Assembly: GCA_031255055.1 (NCBI GenBank)
Contig: JAIRTG010000192.1
Coordinates: forward strand, 1-13,336
Direction of reading: 5' to 3'
DNA: 13,336 bases
DNA from: Prevotellaceae bacterium
GTDB lineage: Bacteria > Bacteroidota > Bacteroidia > Bacteroidales > Paludibacteraceae
Shown: in pieces, positions 7,740-13,336 of the stretch
How the letters are laid out: every line of letters begins with the position of its first letter
How positions within the stretch are numbered: the first letter of the stretch is position 1
Translations under genes and position numbers: made by a program
Notes under the pieces: model-generated
Database searches by the model: none
What the model was told of the DNA's origin: nothing
Seen by the model: the letters and a program-made list of their open reading frames with translations, nothing else

Positions 7740-8135
7740 TTAAAATTTAAATTTATCGAAAAAACTTCTTCCTTTTGATTCTCCTTCGCCGCTGCTTCCG
7801 CCGACATCTTCAACTCTCGATTGCTTTTGAACTTCAGGAGCTTCCGACTTTTCCATTTCACTTTTGATAAACCCAACCACATCTTTCAAGCCATCAGTGA
7901 ATTTATCAAAGTCTTCTTTGTACAGAAAGATTTTATGTTTCTCATACGAAACCTGAATATCATCAACCGACCCTGTGATTTTCTTTTTACTCTCAGTGAT
8001 TGCTAAAAACAAATCATCGTTACGACTTTTTTTAACATCCAAATAATAAATCCTTCGTCCGGCTTTTACCGCTCTCGAATAGATAATATCATTCTCTTTC
8101 TTCTCCATCTCTGTTTTTCTTTTTTCTACATCCAT
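7740..8135 (-). CDS. PUR-family nucleic-acid-binding protein (DUF3276)
   Basis: A 131-residue protein. Residues about 16-93 form one PUR repeat: IIYSRAVKAGRRIYYLDVKK (17-36), FLAITESKKK (43-52) and the highly characteristic YEKHKIFLYKEDFDKF (64-79). PUR repeats dimerise and bind single-stranded DNA or RNA, and this short form is widespread in Bacteroidota. The tail from about residue 94 is acidic and glycine/serine-rich, probably disordered, and ends in the aromatic-basic FFDKFKF. The first nine residues may not be translated, since Met10 (MEKKEND) is an alternative start. It is monocistronic, divergent from nusB and convergent with the MurU-like gene. Its target is unknown; a post-transcriptional or chromosome-associated regulator is a reasonable inference. 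Confidence 0.85.
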   Translation of the reverse strand: MDVEKRKTEMEKKENDIIYSRAVKAGRRIYYLDVKKSRNDDLFLAITESKKKITGSVDDIQVSYEKHKIFLYKEDFDKFTDGLKDVVGFIKSEMEKSEAPEVQKQSRVEDVGGSSGEGESKGRSFFDKFKF

Positions 8136-8196
8136 AATAAAGTAGTTATAAAGTGGTTTTTTTGTAACCGGTAAAAAATATCTGTAAAATCAATGC

Positions 8197-8229
8197 CCAA
8201 ATTTCTGTGTTTTTTTCCAATTTGTCAAA
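8197..8229 (-). promoter_or_regulatory. Candidate promoter of the PUR-family gene
   Basis: Read on the minus strand, TTTG (8226-8229) is followed after 20 bases by GAAATTTGG (8197-8205), one mismatch from TAnnTTTG. Transcription would start near 8190, giving a leader of about 55 bases to the ATG at 8135. Confidence 0.42.
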
Positions 8230-8262
8230 CTAATTAGCATTTTTTCTCTTTCAGAGAGTCAA

Positions 8263-8287
8263 ATTTATTTCTCGAGCGTAAATAAAT
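8263..8287. promoter_or_regulatory. 8-base inverted repeat between divergent promoters
   Basis: ATTTATTT (8263-8270) and AAATAAAT (8280-8287) are perfect reverse complements separated by nine bases. They lie between the candidate PUR promoter and the nusB promoter, about 20 bases upstream of the nusB -33 position. The dyad could be an operator for a dimeric regulator, but an AT-rich dyad can also arise by chance. Confidence 0.3.
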
Positions 8288-8306
8288 CTATTTTTGAAAA
8301 TAAAAA

Positions 8307-8339
8307 TTAGAAATATAATCCGAAAACGATTACCTTTGC
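8307..8339 (+). promoter_or_regulatory. Promoter of nusB
   Basis: A perfect -7 box TACCTTTGC (8331-8339) lies 20 bases after TTAG (8307-8310), one mismatch from the TTTG -33 box. The start of transcription should fall near 8344-8347, about 25 bases before the nusB ATG at 8370. Confidence 0.7.
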
Positions 8340-8369
8340 ACCTCAAAAAAATGTTCTTAATATATTTAC

Positions 8370-9314
8370 ATGATAAATAGAGTTTTATTACGTATAAAAA
8401 TTGTTCAGATTTTATATTCCTTTTATAAGGGTGGAAATCACTCCCTGTCGCTTGCCGAAAAAGAGCTTCTCTTCAGTATCGAAAAAACATACGATTTGTA
8501 TTTTCATCTTTTACAATTGTCGATCGAGATCACCCGTTACGCAGATCTCCGCATAGATGCCGGACGTAACAAATTAGTGCCTACCAAAGAAGATTTACAT
8601 CCAAACACCCGTTTTGTCGAAAATAAATTCATCAGACAGCTTGAAGCAAACAAACAGTTGAAAGATTATTTTTCAAAAAGAAAATTGTCGTGGGTCAACT
8701 ATCAGGACATTATCAAAAGCATGTACGAAAAAATCATAGCTTCCGGCTTTTATTCGGAATACATGAACGCCGACACGACAACCTACGAAGCCGATAAATC
8801 GATCTGGCGTAAAATCTACAAGAAAATCATTCTATCCGACAAAGAATTGGAAGAATCACTCGAAGAACAAAGCATTTACTGGTTCGACGACATTGAACTT
8901 GTTGTCAGTTTCATCATAAAAACCATCAAACACTTTGAATCCGAAAAAGAAGATAATCAGGCTTTGATGCCAAAATTCAGGGGTGAGCAAGACTGGGAAT
9001 TCGCCAAAGAACTGTTGACTCAAACCATTTCACGTTCGGACGAATATCAGGAATTAATCAGCCGCTTTACGAAAAATTGGGACTACGACCGCATCGCCTT
9101 CATGGACATTCTTATCCTCAAAATCGCCCTTGCCGAGATTATAAATTTCCCCACCATCCCGATAAATGTCAGCCTGAACGAATATATCGAAATAGCCAAA
9201 TTCTACAGCACCGAAAAGAGCGCTAACTTTGTTAACGGGATTTTGGACAATATTGTCAATTTTTTAAAGTCCGAAAATAAATTGACAAAAGTAGTGATGT
9301 TTAATTCCAAATAA
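8370..9314 (+). CDS. nusB: Transcription antitermination factor NusB, long Bacteroidota form
   Basis: A 314-residue protein. NusB joins NusE (S10), NusA and NusG on boxA RNA to make RNA polymerase processive on rRNA operons. The C-terminal part (about 205-305) is clearly NusB, with DRIAFMDILILKIALAEI (240-257), the hallmark INVSLNEYIEIAKFYSTEKS (265-284) and FVNGILDNI (287-295). The first 20 residues, RVLLRIKIVQILYSFY (4-19), resemble NusB helix 1, which starts the protein in E. coli (139 residues). About 180 residues, rich in charged helical sequence, therefore lie between the two conserved parts. This long form is, as I recall, usual in Bacteroidota. The gene heads a run with yajC and ybbR and has its own promoter. 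Confidence 0.9.
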   Translation: MINRVLLRIKIVQILYSFYKGGNHSLSLAEKELLFSIEKTYDLYFHLLQLSIEITRYADLRIDAGRNKLVPTKEDLHPNTRFVENKFIRQLEANKQLKDYFSKRKLSWVNYQDIIKSMYEKIIASGFYSEYMNADTTTYEADKSIWRKIYKKIILSDKELEESLEEQSIYWFDDIELVVSFIIKTIKHFESEKEDNQALMPKFRGEQDWEFAKELLTQTISRSDEYQELISRFTKNWDYDRIAFMDILILKIALAEIINFPTIPINVSLNEYIEIAKFYSTEKSANFVNGILDNIVNFLKSENKLTKVVMFNSK

Positions 9315-9327
9315 AAAAAATAAACCA

Positions 9328-9336
9328 TACCTTTGC
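9328..9336 (+). promoter_or_regulatory. -7 box of a promoter for yajC
   Basis: TACCTTTGC, the same nine bases as in the nusB promoter, lies 30 bases upstream of the yajC ATG and just after the nusB stop. The best upstream partner is only TTTA (9300-9303) at 24 bases. An internal promoter is likely, so yajC and the genes after it need not depend on read-through from nusB. Confidence 0.55.
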
Positions 9337-9365
9337 AGAATTAAGAAAACAAACGAAAGAAAAAT

Positions 9366-9704
9366 ATGAACTTATTACATGTACTATTACAGGCAGAAGC
9401 CCCTGCCGCCGATCCCAAAGGAGGCGGAATGCAAATGATTTTAATGATGGTGTTAATCTTCGCGGTATTTTATTTTTTCATGATTCGTCCGCAGTCGAAA
9501 CGCCAGAAAGAAATAAAAAAACAACGTGAAGCCATGAAACCCGGCGATAAAGTCATCACCTCGGGCGGAGTTTATGGCCGCGTTAGAGAAATAAAAGAAG
9601 CAACCGTCGACATTGAAATCGCCGAAAATGTACGCATAAGAGTAGACAAAAACTCCGTATACCTCTCCCCTGAAGACATTCGGCAACAGCAACAGGCAAA
9701 ATAA
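9366..9704 (+). CDS. yajC: Preprotein translocase accessory subunit YajC
   Basis: A 112-residue protein of typical YajC size. A short N-terminal periplasmic part is followed by one membrane helix (about 23-40, ILMMVLIFAVFYFFMI), the signature IRPQSKRQKE (40-49), and a small cytoplasmic beta domain with GDKVITSGGVYGRV (60-73). YajC associates with SecDF and the SecYEG translocon. The tail is glutamine-rich. It lies 16 bases before the YbbR-domain gene, so the two are co-transcribed. Confidence 0.93.
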   Translation: MNLLHVLLQAEAPAADPKGGGMQMILMMVLIFAVFYFFMIRPQSKRQKEIKKQREAMKPGDKVITSGGVYGRVREIKEATVDIEIAENVRIRVDKNSVYLSPEDIRQQQQAK

Positions 9705-9720
9705 CGATAAGAGTTACAGC

Positions 9721-10707
9721 ATGGCTGAAAACAGCTCAAAACGTAGACTCAAAGTGATATGGTGGAAGCTTAAAGCATTTTTTATCTCAAAAAATGTTTT
9801 GAGCTTTCTGTTCTTTCTATTTCTTTCTTTCTGTTTTTGGTTTGCCAACGCACTGAACAAAGAACGCGAAACAAACATCAATCTCCCCGTACGCTACATC
9901 GGACTACCACAAGATATCGCCATCACAAACAACCCACCAAACACCATCACCATCACAGTGGCCGAAGAAGGCCTGCGCCTGTTTTCATACCGCCGGAGCA
10001 ACATCACTCCCTTACTCTTGGACGTAAACAAACACCTCGACGGACAAAAAAGAATGGTGATAGGTCGCGAGCAGATTTATAGCAGCTTGTCATCCAAACT
10101 GCTGGCAACAACTTCGGTCATCAAGATAAATCCGGACTCAATTGTCATAGAAATCGATAAACTACACTCTAAAGTATTGCCCATCGAACTGGTTGCAGAC
10201 ATCAAAACCGCTTCACAGTACTATATAATGAATGACATTCGCGTTATTCCCGATTCGGTGACCGTTTCGGGAACATTCCGCCAACTCGACTCCTTGACAA
10301 ACGTAAAAACAGAGGCTATCGTCCTGAACAAACTCAACAACAGCATATCGTCGGAATACAAGCTCCAAACACTTGATTTCTTACGCTACTCTGTTGACAA
10401 TGTAAGCGTAGAAATTGACGTTGACCGCTTCACCGAAAAACAACTCATTGTTCCGATCACAACGATCAACGTACCCGAAGGGATGCGGGTTATCACCTTT
10501 CCCGCCACCGTCCAAGTGACCTACAACGTCGGCATGTCGCTTTTCAACATGATAAACGAAGACGGTATTTCGGCGATTTTCGACTGTCAAAAATTAATTG
10601 CAGATAACGACGGCAAAATGAAACTGGAATTGCAGGTCGATACCAAAAACATATTCAATGTAAGAATGGAACCCGACGAAGTGGAGTTTTTGCTGGAAAA
10701 CAACTAA
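9721..10707 (+). CDS. YbbR-domain single-pass membrane protein
   Basis: A 328-residue protein with a basic N-terminus (KRRLKVIWWKLK), one membrane helix (about 25-45), and an extracytoplasmic part made of three YbbR-like beta repeats (about 50-147, 150-234 and 238-325). A recurring pattern such as RVIPDSVTVSGTFRQLDSL (174-192) supports the repeats. In Firmicutes the YbbR protein CdaR regulates the diadenylate cyclase CdaA. No cyclase gene is adjacent here, so that role should not be assumed. Its place directly after yajC is typical of Bacteroidales. The stop is 15 bases before the aminotransferase ATG. Confidence 0.85.
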   Translation: MAENSSKRRLKVIWWKLKAFFISKNVLSFLFFLFLSFCFWFANALNKERETNINLPVRYIGLPQDIAITNNPPNTITITVAEEGLRLFSYRRSNITPLLLDVNKHLDGQKRMVIGREQIYSSLSSKLLATTSVIKINPDSIVIEIDKLHSKVLPIELVADIKTASQYYIMNDIRVIPDSVTVSGTFRQLDSLTNVKTEAIVLNKLNNSISSEYKLQTLDFLRYSVDNVSVEIDVDRFTEKQLIVPITTINVPEGMRVITFPATVQVTYNVGMSLFNMINEDGISAIFDCQKLIADNDGKMKLELQVDTKNIFNVRMEPDEVEFLLENN

Positions 10708-10712
10708 AACAC

Positions 10713-10716
10713 GGAG
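10713..10716 (+). promoter_or_regulatory. Shine-Dalgarno site deciding the aminotransferase start
   Basis: GGAG lies six bases before the ATG at 10723. This clear ribosome-binding site favours that ATG over the TTG one codon upstream (10720). Confidence 0.6.
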
Positions 10717-10722
10717 ATTTTG

Positions 10723-11862
10723 ATGAAAAACATTCAAATGGTTGACTTAAAAAGTCAATATGAAAAAATAAAAGTAGCTGTTGATAAGGGTATTCAAGAG
10801 GTGATCGATTCCACCGCATTTATCAAAGGAGGGAAAGTAGTCGAATTTCAACAAGAGTTGGAAAATTATTTGAATGTAAAACACGTGATTCCCGTCGGAA
10901 ACGGAACCGACGCACTCCAAATTGCACTGATGGCGCTGGATCTGCAGCCGGGAGACGAACTCATCGCACCCGCTTTTACGTTCATTGCCACAGCCGAAGT
11001 TGTCGCCTTGTTAGGGCTTACGCCCGTGCTGGTCGACGTCGACTATCACACACACAACATATCGATCGACGCCCTGAAAAAAGCCATCACTCCAAAAACA
11101 AAAGCAATTGTTCCCGTACACCTTTTCGGCTTGAATGTCGACATGGAAGACCTTCTCGCAGTGGCGAAAGAATACAACCTCTATGTAATTGAAGACGCCT
11201 GTCAGTCAATCGGCGCAGTTTACACGTTTTCAGACGGACGACAAGTACAGTCGGGATGTATGGGTGATGTGGGCTGCACCTCCTTTTTCCCCTCAAAAAA
11301 TTTGGGATGCTACGGTGACGGAGGCGCCATTTTCACAAATAACGATGACTTGGCAAAAAAAATGCGCTCGATTGCCAACCACGGCATGGAAACCCGTTAC
11401 CACCACGACCGGATCGGCGTAAACAGCCGCCTGGATTCCATACAGGCGGCTGTTTTACAGGTAAAACTAAACTTTTTGAACGAATACATCGCCGCCCGCC
11501 AAGCCGTAGCCGCCTATTATGACACCGCCTTTTCAAACACAGATAAATTGATTACGCCGGGACGCACCGCCTCATCCACCCATGTGTTTCACCAATACAC
11601 ATTGAAACTGCAAAATGTGGACAGGGAAAAATTGCAAGCCTACTTGAAAGAAAAAGGAATTCCGAGCATGGTTTACTATCCGATTCCGCTTCACGTACAG
11701 AAAGCATATCGAAGCTCGAAATATAAAATCGGTGATTTTCCAGTAGCCGAAGCGCTATCGGCTACGGTTTTATCGCTCCCCATGCACACCGAACTGTCGA
11801 GCGAACAGTTGGAATACATCACACGACATGTTTTAGCATTTGTAGAAAATAAGAAAGCCTGA
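10723..11862 (+). CDS. WbpE/WlbC-like PLP-dependent nucleotide-sugar aminotransferase
   Basis: A 379-residue DegT/DnrJ/EryC1-family enzyme. From the ATG at 10723, GNGTDAL (59-65) is the cofactor-phosphate loop, EDACQSIGA (157-165) contains the Asp that pairs with the pyridine nitrogen, and SFFPSKNLGCYGDGGAIF (187-204) contains the PLP-binding Lys192. The C-terminal YYPIPLHVQKAY (318-329) is typical of sugar aminotransferases of this group. WbpE converts UDP-2-acetamido-2-deoxy-3-oxo-glucuronate to the 3-amino sugar using glutamate. The specific assignment rests on the next gene, six bases downstream, a WbpD-like acetyltransferase that would act on this product. Alone, the sequence would support only a UDP-sugar 3- or 4-aminotransferase. 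Confidence 0.85.
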   Translation: MKNIQMVDLKSQYEKIKVAVDKGIQEVIDSTAFIKGGKVVEFQQELENYLNVKHVIPVGNGTDALQIALMALDLQPGDELIAPAFTFIATAEVVALLGLTPVLVDVDYHTHNISIDALKKAITPKTKAIVPVHLFGLNVDMEDLLAVAKEYNLYVIEDACQSIGAVYTFSDGRQVQSGCMGDVGCTSFFPSKNLGCYGDGGAIFTNNDDLAKKMRSIANHGMETRYHHDRIGVNSRLDSIQAAVLQVKLNFLNEYIAARQAVAAYYDTAFSNTDKLITPGRTASSTHVFHQYTLKLQNVDREKLQAYLKEKGIPSMVYYPIPLHVQKAYRSSKYKIGDFPVAEALSATVLSLPMHTELSSEQLEYITRHVLAFVENKKA

Positions 11863-11868
11863 CAAGAA

Positions 11869-12450
11869 ATGAAAAACAGTTTTTTTGCGCACGAAACAGC
11901 AGTAATCGACTCCGATTGCATCATCGGCGAAGGAACGAAAATCTGGCATTTTTCGCACATAATGTCGCACTGCGTCATCGGCGAAAACTGCAACCTGGGA
12001 CAAAACGTCGTTATTTCGCCGGATGTCGTTTTGGGGAAAAATGTAAAAATACAGAACAACGTATCCGTCTATACCGGCGTCATTTGTGAAGACGACGTCT
12101 TTTTGGGGCCATCGGTCGTGTTCACCAACGTGATTAATCCGAGAAGCCACGTGAGCCGTAGAAGTGAATATAAAAAAACACTCGTTCGGAAAGGGGCAAG
12201 CGTCGGCGCCAACGCCACTATTGTATGCGGAAACGAAATCGGCACGTTTGCCTTGATCGGAGCGGGAGCCGTCGTCACAAAGCAGGTAAAGGCGTACGCT
12301 TTAGTAGTGGGCAATCCCGCCCGACAAATCGGTTGGGTGGGCGAATACGGCAATCGCCTCCATTTCGACGAAACCGGTATGGCCGTCTGTCCCGAAACCG
12401 GCGAAAGATACAGGCTGAAAGACGGTGAAGTGAAAAAACTTGACAGTTAA
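11869..12450 (+). CDS. WbpD/WlbB-like UDP-amino-sugar N-acetyltransferase
   Basis: A 193-residue left-handed beta-helix acetyltransferase. Hexapeptide repeats run through residues about 9-82 (AVIDSDCIIGEGTKIWHFSHI...), followed by the family loop FTNVINPRSHVSRRSEYKKT (85-104), a second helix block with VRKGASVGANATIVCG (106-121), and the conserved end ALVVGNPARQIGWV (144-157) plus a CPETGERYRL tail (174-183). WbpD acetylates the 3-amino group of UDP-GlcNAc3NA to give UDP-2,3-diacetamido-2,3-dideoxy-glucuronate, used in O-antigen or protein-linked glycans. It follows the WbpE-like gene by six bases. The dehydrogenase, oxidase and epimerase of the pathway are not in this window. Confidence 0.88.
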   Translation: MKNSFFAHETAVIDSDCIIGEGTKIWHFSHIMSHCVIGENCNLGQNVVISPDVVLGKNVKIQNNVSVYTGVICEDDVFLGPSVVFTNVINPRSHVSRRSEYKKTLVRKGASVGANATIVCGNEIGTFALIGAGAVVTKQVKAYALVVGNPARQIGWVGEYGNRLHFDETGMAVCPETGERYRLKDGEVKKLDS

Positions 12451-12492
12451 TACCCGATATAAAACGTTAAATCTTTGAATTAATCAGTAGTT

Positions 12493-12960
12493 ATGATACA
12501 GCGTATTCAAACTCTTTATTTATTACTTGTTGTCGTCCTTTCGTGCATTATGCTCTTTTCGCCGATGGTAGATCTGTATGACAAATCCGGCGCGTTGGTC
12601 TATCGATTGACCCGTCAAGGCGTATTTCAGACCGGTGACACCGAAAATACACTTAAACTGACCACTTGGTGTCTGACGGTTATCAGCGCCATAGTTCCTC
12701 TCGTCGCTTTGGCGACAATCTTATTGTTCAAAAAGCGGCTGATACAAATTCGTCTGTCGATATTCAACATCGTGCTGATGTTTGGCTTCTACGCGCTGTT
12801 ATTCATTTACATCTGGCTGGCAAAACAACAACTGGCAACCGATTGGTATTTGCGTATCGTCTGTGCGTTTCCGCTTGTGAATGTCATCCTGACCGTTTTG
12901 GCGGTACGTGCCATCGGAAAAGACGAAGCGTTGGTGAAATCGCTCAACAGACTGAGGTAA
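12493..12960 (+). CDS. DUF4293 four-helix membrane protein
   Basis: A 155-residue integral membrane protein with four predicted helices (about 7-25, 58-79, 88-110 and 120-140). The N-terminus MIQRIQTLYLLL and the C-terminal IGKDEALVKSLNRLR match what I recall of DUF4293, a Bacteroidota-restricted family of unknown function. The segment between helices 1 and 2 (about 26-55) is probably periplasmic. It begins 42 bases after the acetyltransferase stop, with no terminator between, so read-through is possible. No function can be assigned. Confidence 0.8.
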   Translation: MIQRIQTLYLLLVVVLSCIMLFSPMVDLYDKSGALVYRLTRQGVFQTGDTENTLKLTTWCLTVISAIVPLVALATILLFKKRLIQIRLSIFNIVLMFGFYALLFIYIWLAKQQLATDWYLRIVCAFPLVNVILTVLAVRAIGKDEALVKSLNRLR

Positions 12961-13154
12961 AACACATTTTTACTCCGGCGGCGACCTCATTTCCACCTGT
13001 TTTTAGACGGTGTTTATTTCCAGCGGATAAATCCACCGGCTATCGAGATCGGTCGCTACGCGACTTACACAGATTACAGATTAGTCCCCCCTATATTTTA
13101 TCAAGTGCGAAAGAAGAAATAACTTTCGGCGCTACCATGCAGCAAGACCATATA
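12961..13154. other. Non-coding stretch after the DUF4293 gene
   Basis: No frame here looks coding. There is no hairpin with a T-tract, so I see no clear terminator for the gene ending at 12960. Small dyads are present: GTCGC / GCGAC around a TAC loop near 13051-13063, and CGAAAG / CTTTCG (13108-13128). A short near-repeat, ACACAGATTACAGATTA (13066-13082), has the look of degenerate intergenic repeat sequence. Confidence 0.4.
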
Positions 13155-13218
13155 GAGTTGAAACTTTAGTTTGTGGAGTTGAAACCGCAGTTTCCTCTTT
13201 ATGAAACTGTAGTTTCAA
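13155..13218. repeat. Short array of palindromic TGAAAC...AGTTT units
   Basis: Three units with GAAAC starting at 13160, 13181 and 13203 (spacing 21 and 22 bases). Each has the form GAAAC-NNN-AGTTT or close to it. The first two begin GAGTTGAAAC and differ in the middle (TTT against CGC). The third, GAAACTGTAGTTTC, is itself a near-perfect palindrome. Units two and three also pair with each other as a stem of about 16 pairs with one internal mismatch and one G-T pair (13179-13194 with 13203-13218). No T-tract follows. Confidence 0.6.
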
Positions 13219-13265
13219 TGTAAGCCTTCAGTCAACGCCGTACAGGATATCTAACAGGTATAGAT

Positions 13266-13274
13266 TAATTTTGC
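13266..13274 (+). promoter_or_regulatory. Possible -7 box for a gene beyond the window
   Basis: TAATTTTGC matches TAnnTTTGy exactly. No TTTG is found at the expected distance upstream, and no gene starts before the window ends at 13336, so this is weak. Confidence 0.25.
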
Positions 13275-13336
13275 CGGCGGCTATGCTATATCCATATCCG
13301 TACAGCCATATGCATATACTGTTGAGAGCGGTTATT

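Noticed and set aside
12470..12477. AATCTTTG before the DUF4293 gene as a -7 box
   Set aside because: It has one mismatch and no -33 partner at the right distance.
13108..13128. CGAAAG / CTTTCG hairpin as a terminator for the DUF4293 gene
   Set aside because: The stem is only six base pairs, lies about 150 bases after the stop, and has no T-tract.
12666..13169. 167-residue plus-strand frame overlapping the DUF4293 gene
   Set aside because: It is out of frame with a well-supported membrane protein gene, and its second half runs through repeat-like non-coding sequence.
13155..13218. CRISPR array
   Set aside because: The units are too short, differ from one another, and have no unique spacers or nearby cas genes.

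Overview
The window reads as chromosomal DNA of a Bacteroidota bacterium, most likely order Bacteroidales. The evidence is a secreted protein with a type IX secretion (T9SS) C-terminal sorting domain, Bacteroidota-type promoters (TTTG, about 20 bases, TAnnTTTG), weak or absent Shine-Dalgarno sequences, and several lineage-typical genes (long NusB, PUR/DUF3276 protein, DUF4293 protein, YbbR next to YajC). No rRNA, tRNA, transposase, phage gene or CRISPR array was seen.

Layout. Bases 1-301 are non-coding: a GC-rich string of small hairpins, a run of nine C, a CTCTTT repeat, then a near-consensus promoter. This drives a large T9SS-exported, probably surface-bound multidomain protein (302-2878) that ends in a strong terminator. 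On the minus strand, a BASS-family sodium symporter (4316-5275) and a membrane-anchored phospholipid acyltransferase (2939-4288) form a two-gene operon. Divergent from it, 5512-7701 holds a tight pair: an AmgK-like amino-sugar kinase fused to the C-terminal domain of RapZ, and a MurU-like nucleotidyltransferase. Together they look like the anomeric kinase and uridylyltransferase steps of peptidoglycan amino-sugar salvage. A bidirectional terminator separates the pair from a convergent PUR-domain nucleic-acid-binding protein (7740-8135, minus).

From 8370 a plus-strand run encodes NusB (with an unusually large insertion), YajC, a YbbR-domain membrane protein, and then a WbpE-like aminotransferase and a WbpD-like N-acetyltransferase. 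The last two are consecutive steps toward UDP-2,3-diacetamido-2,3-dideoxy-glucuronic acid, a surface-glycan precursor. A DUF4293 four-helix membrane protein follows (12493-12960). Bases 12961-13336 contain no convincing gene but hold a short array of palindromic TGAAAC...AGTTT units.

Most of the window is core Bacteroidota content. The most distinctive item is the kinase-RapZ fusion, which physically joins an amino-sugar salvage enzyme to a domain that in Escherichia coli senses glucosamine-6-phosphate and binds small RNA. I would not call it a proven new system, but it is the best candidate here. All assignments come from reading the sequence by eye; no database search was run.
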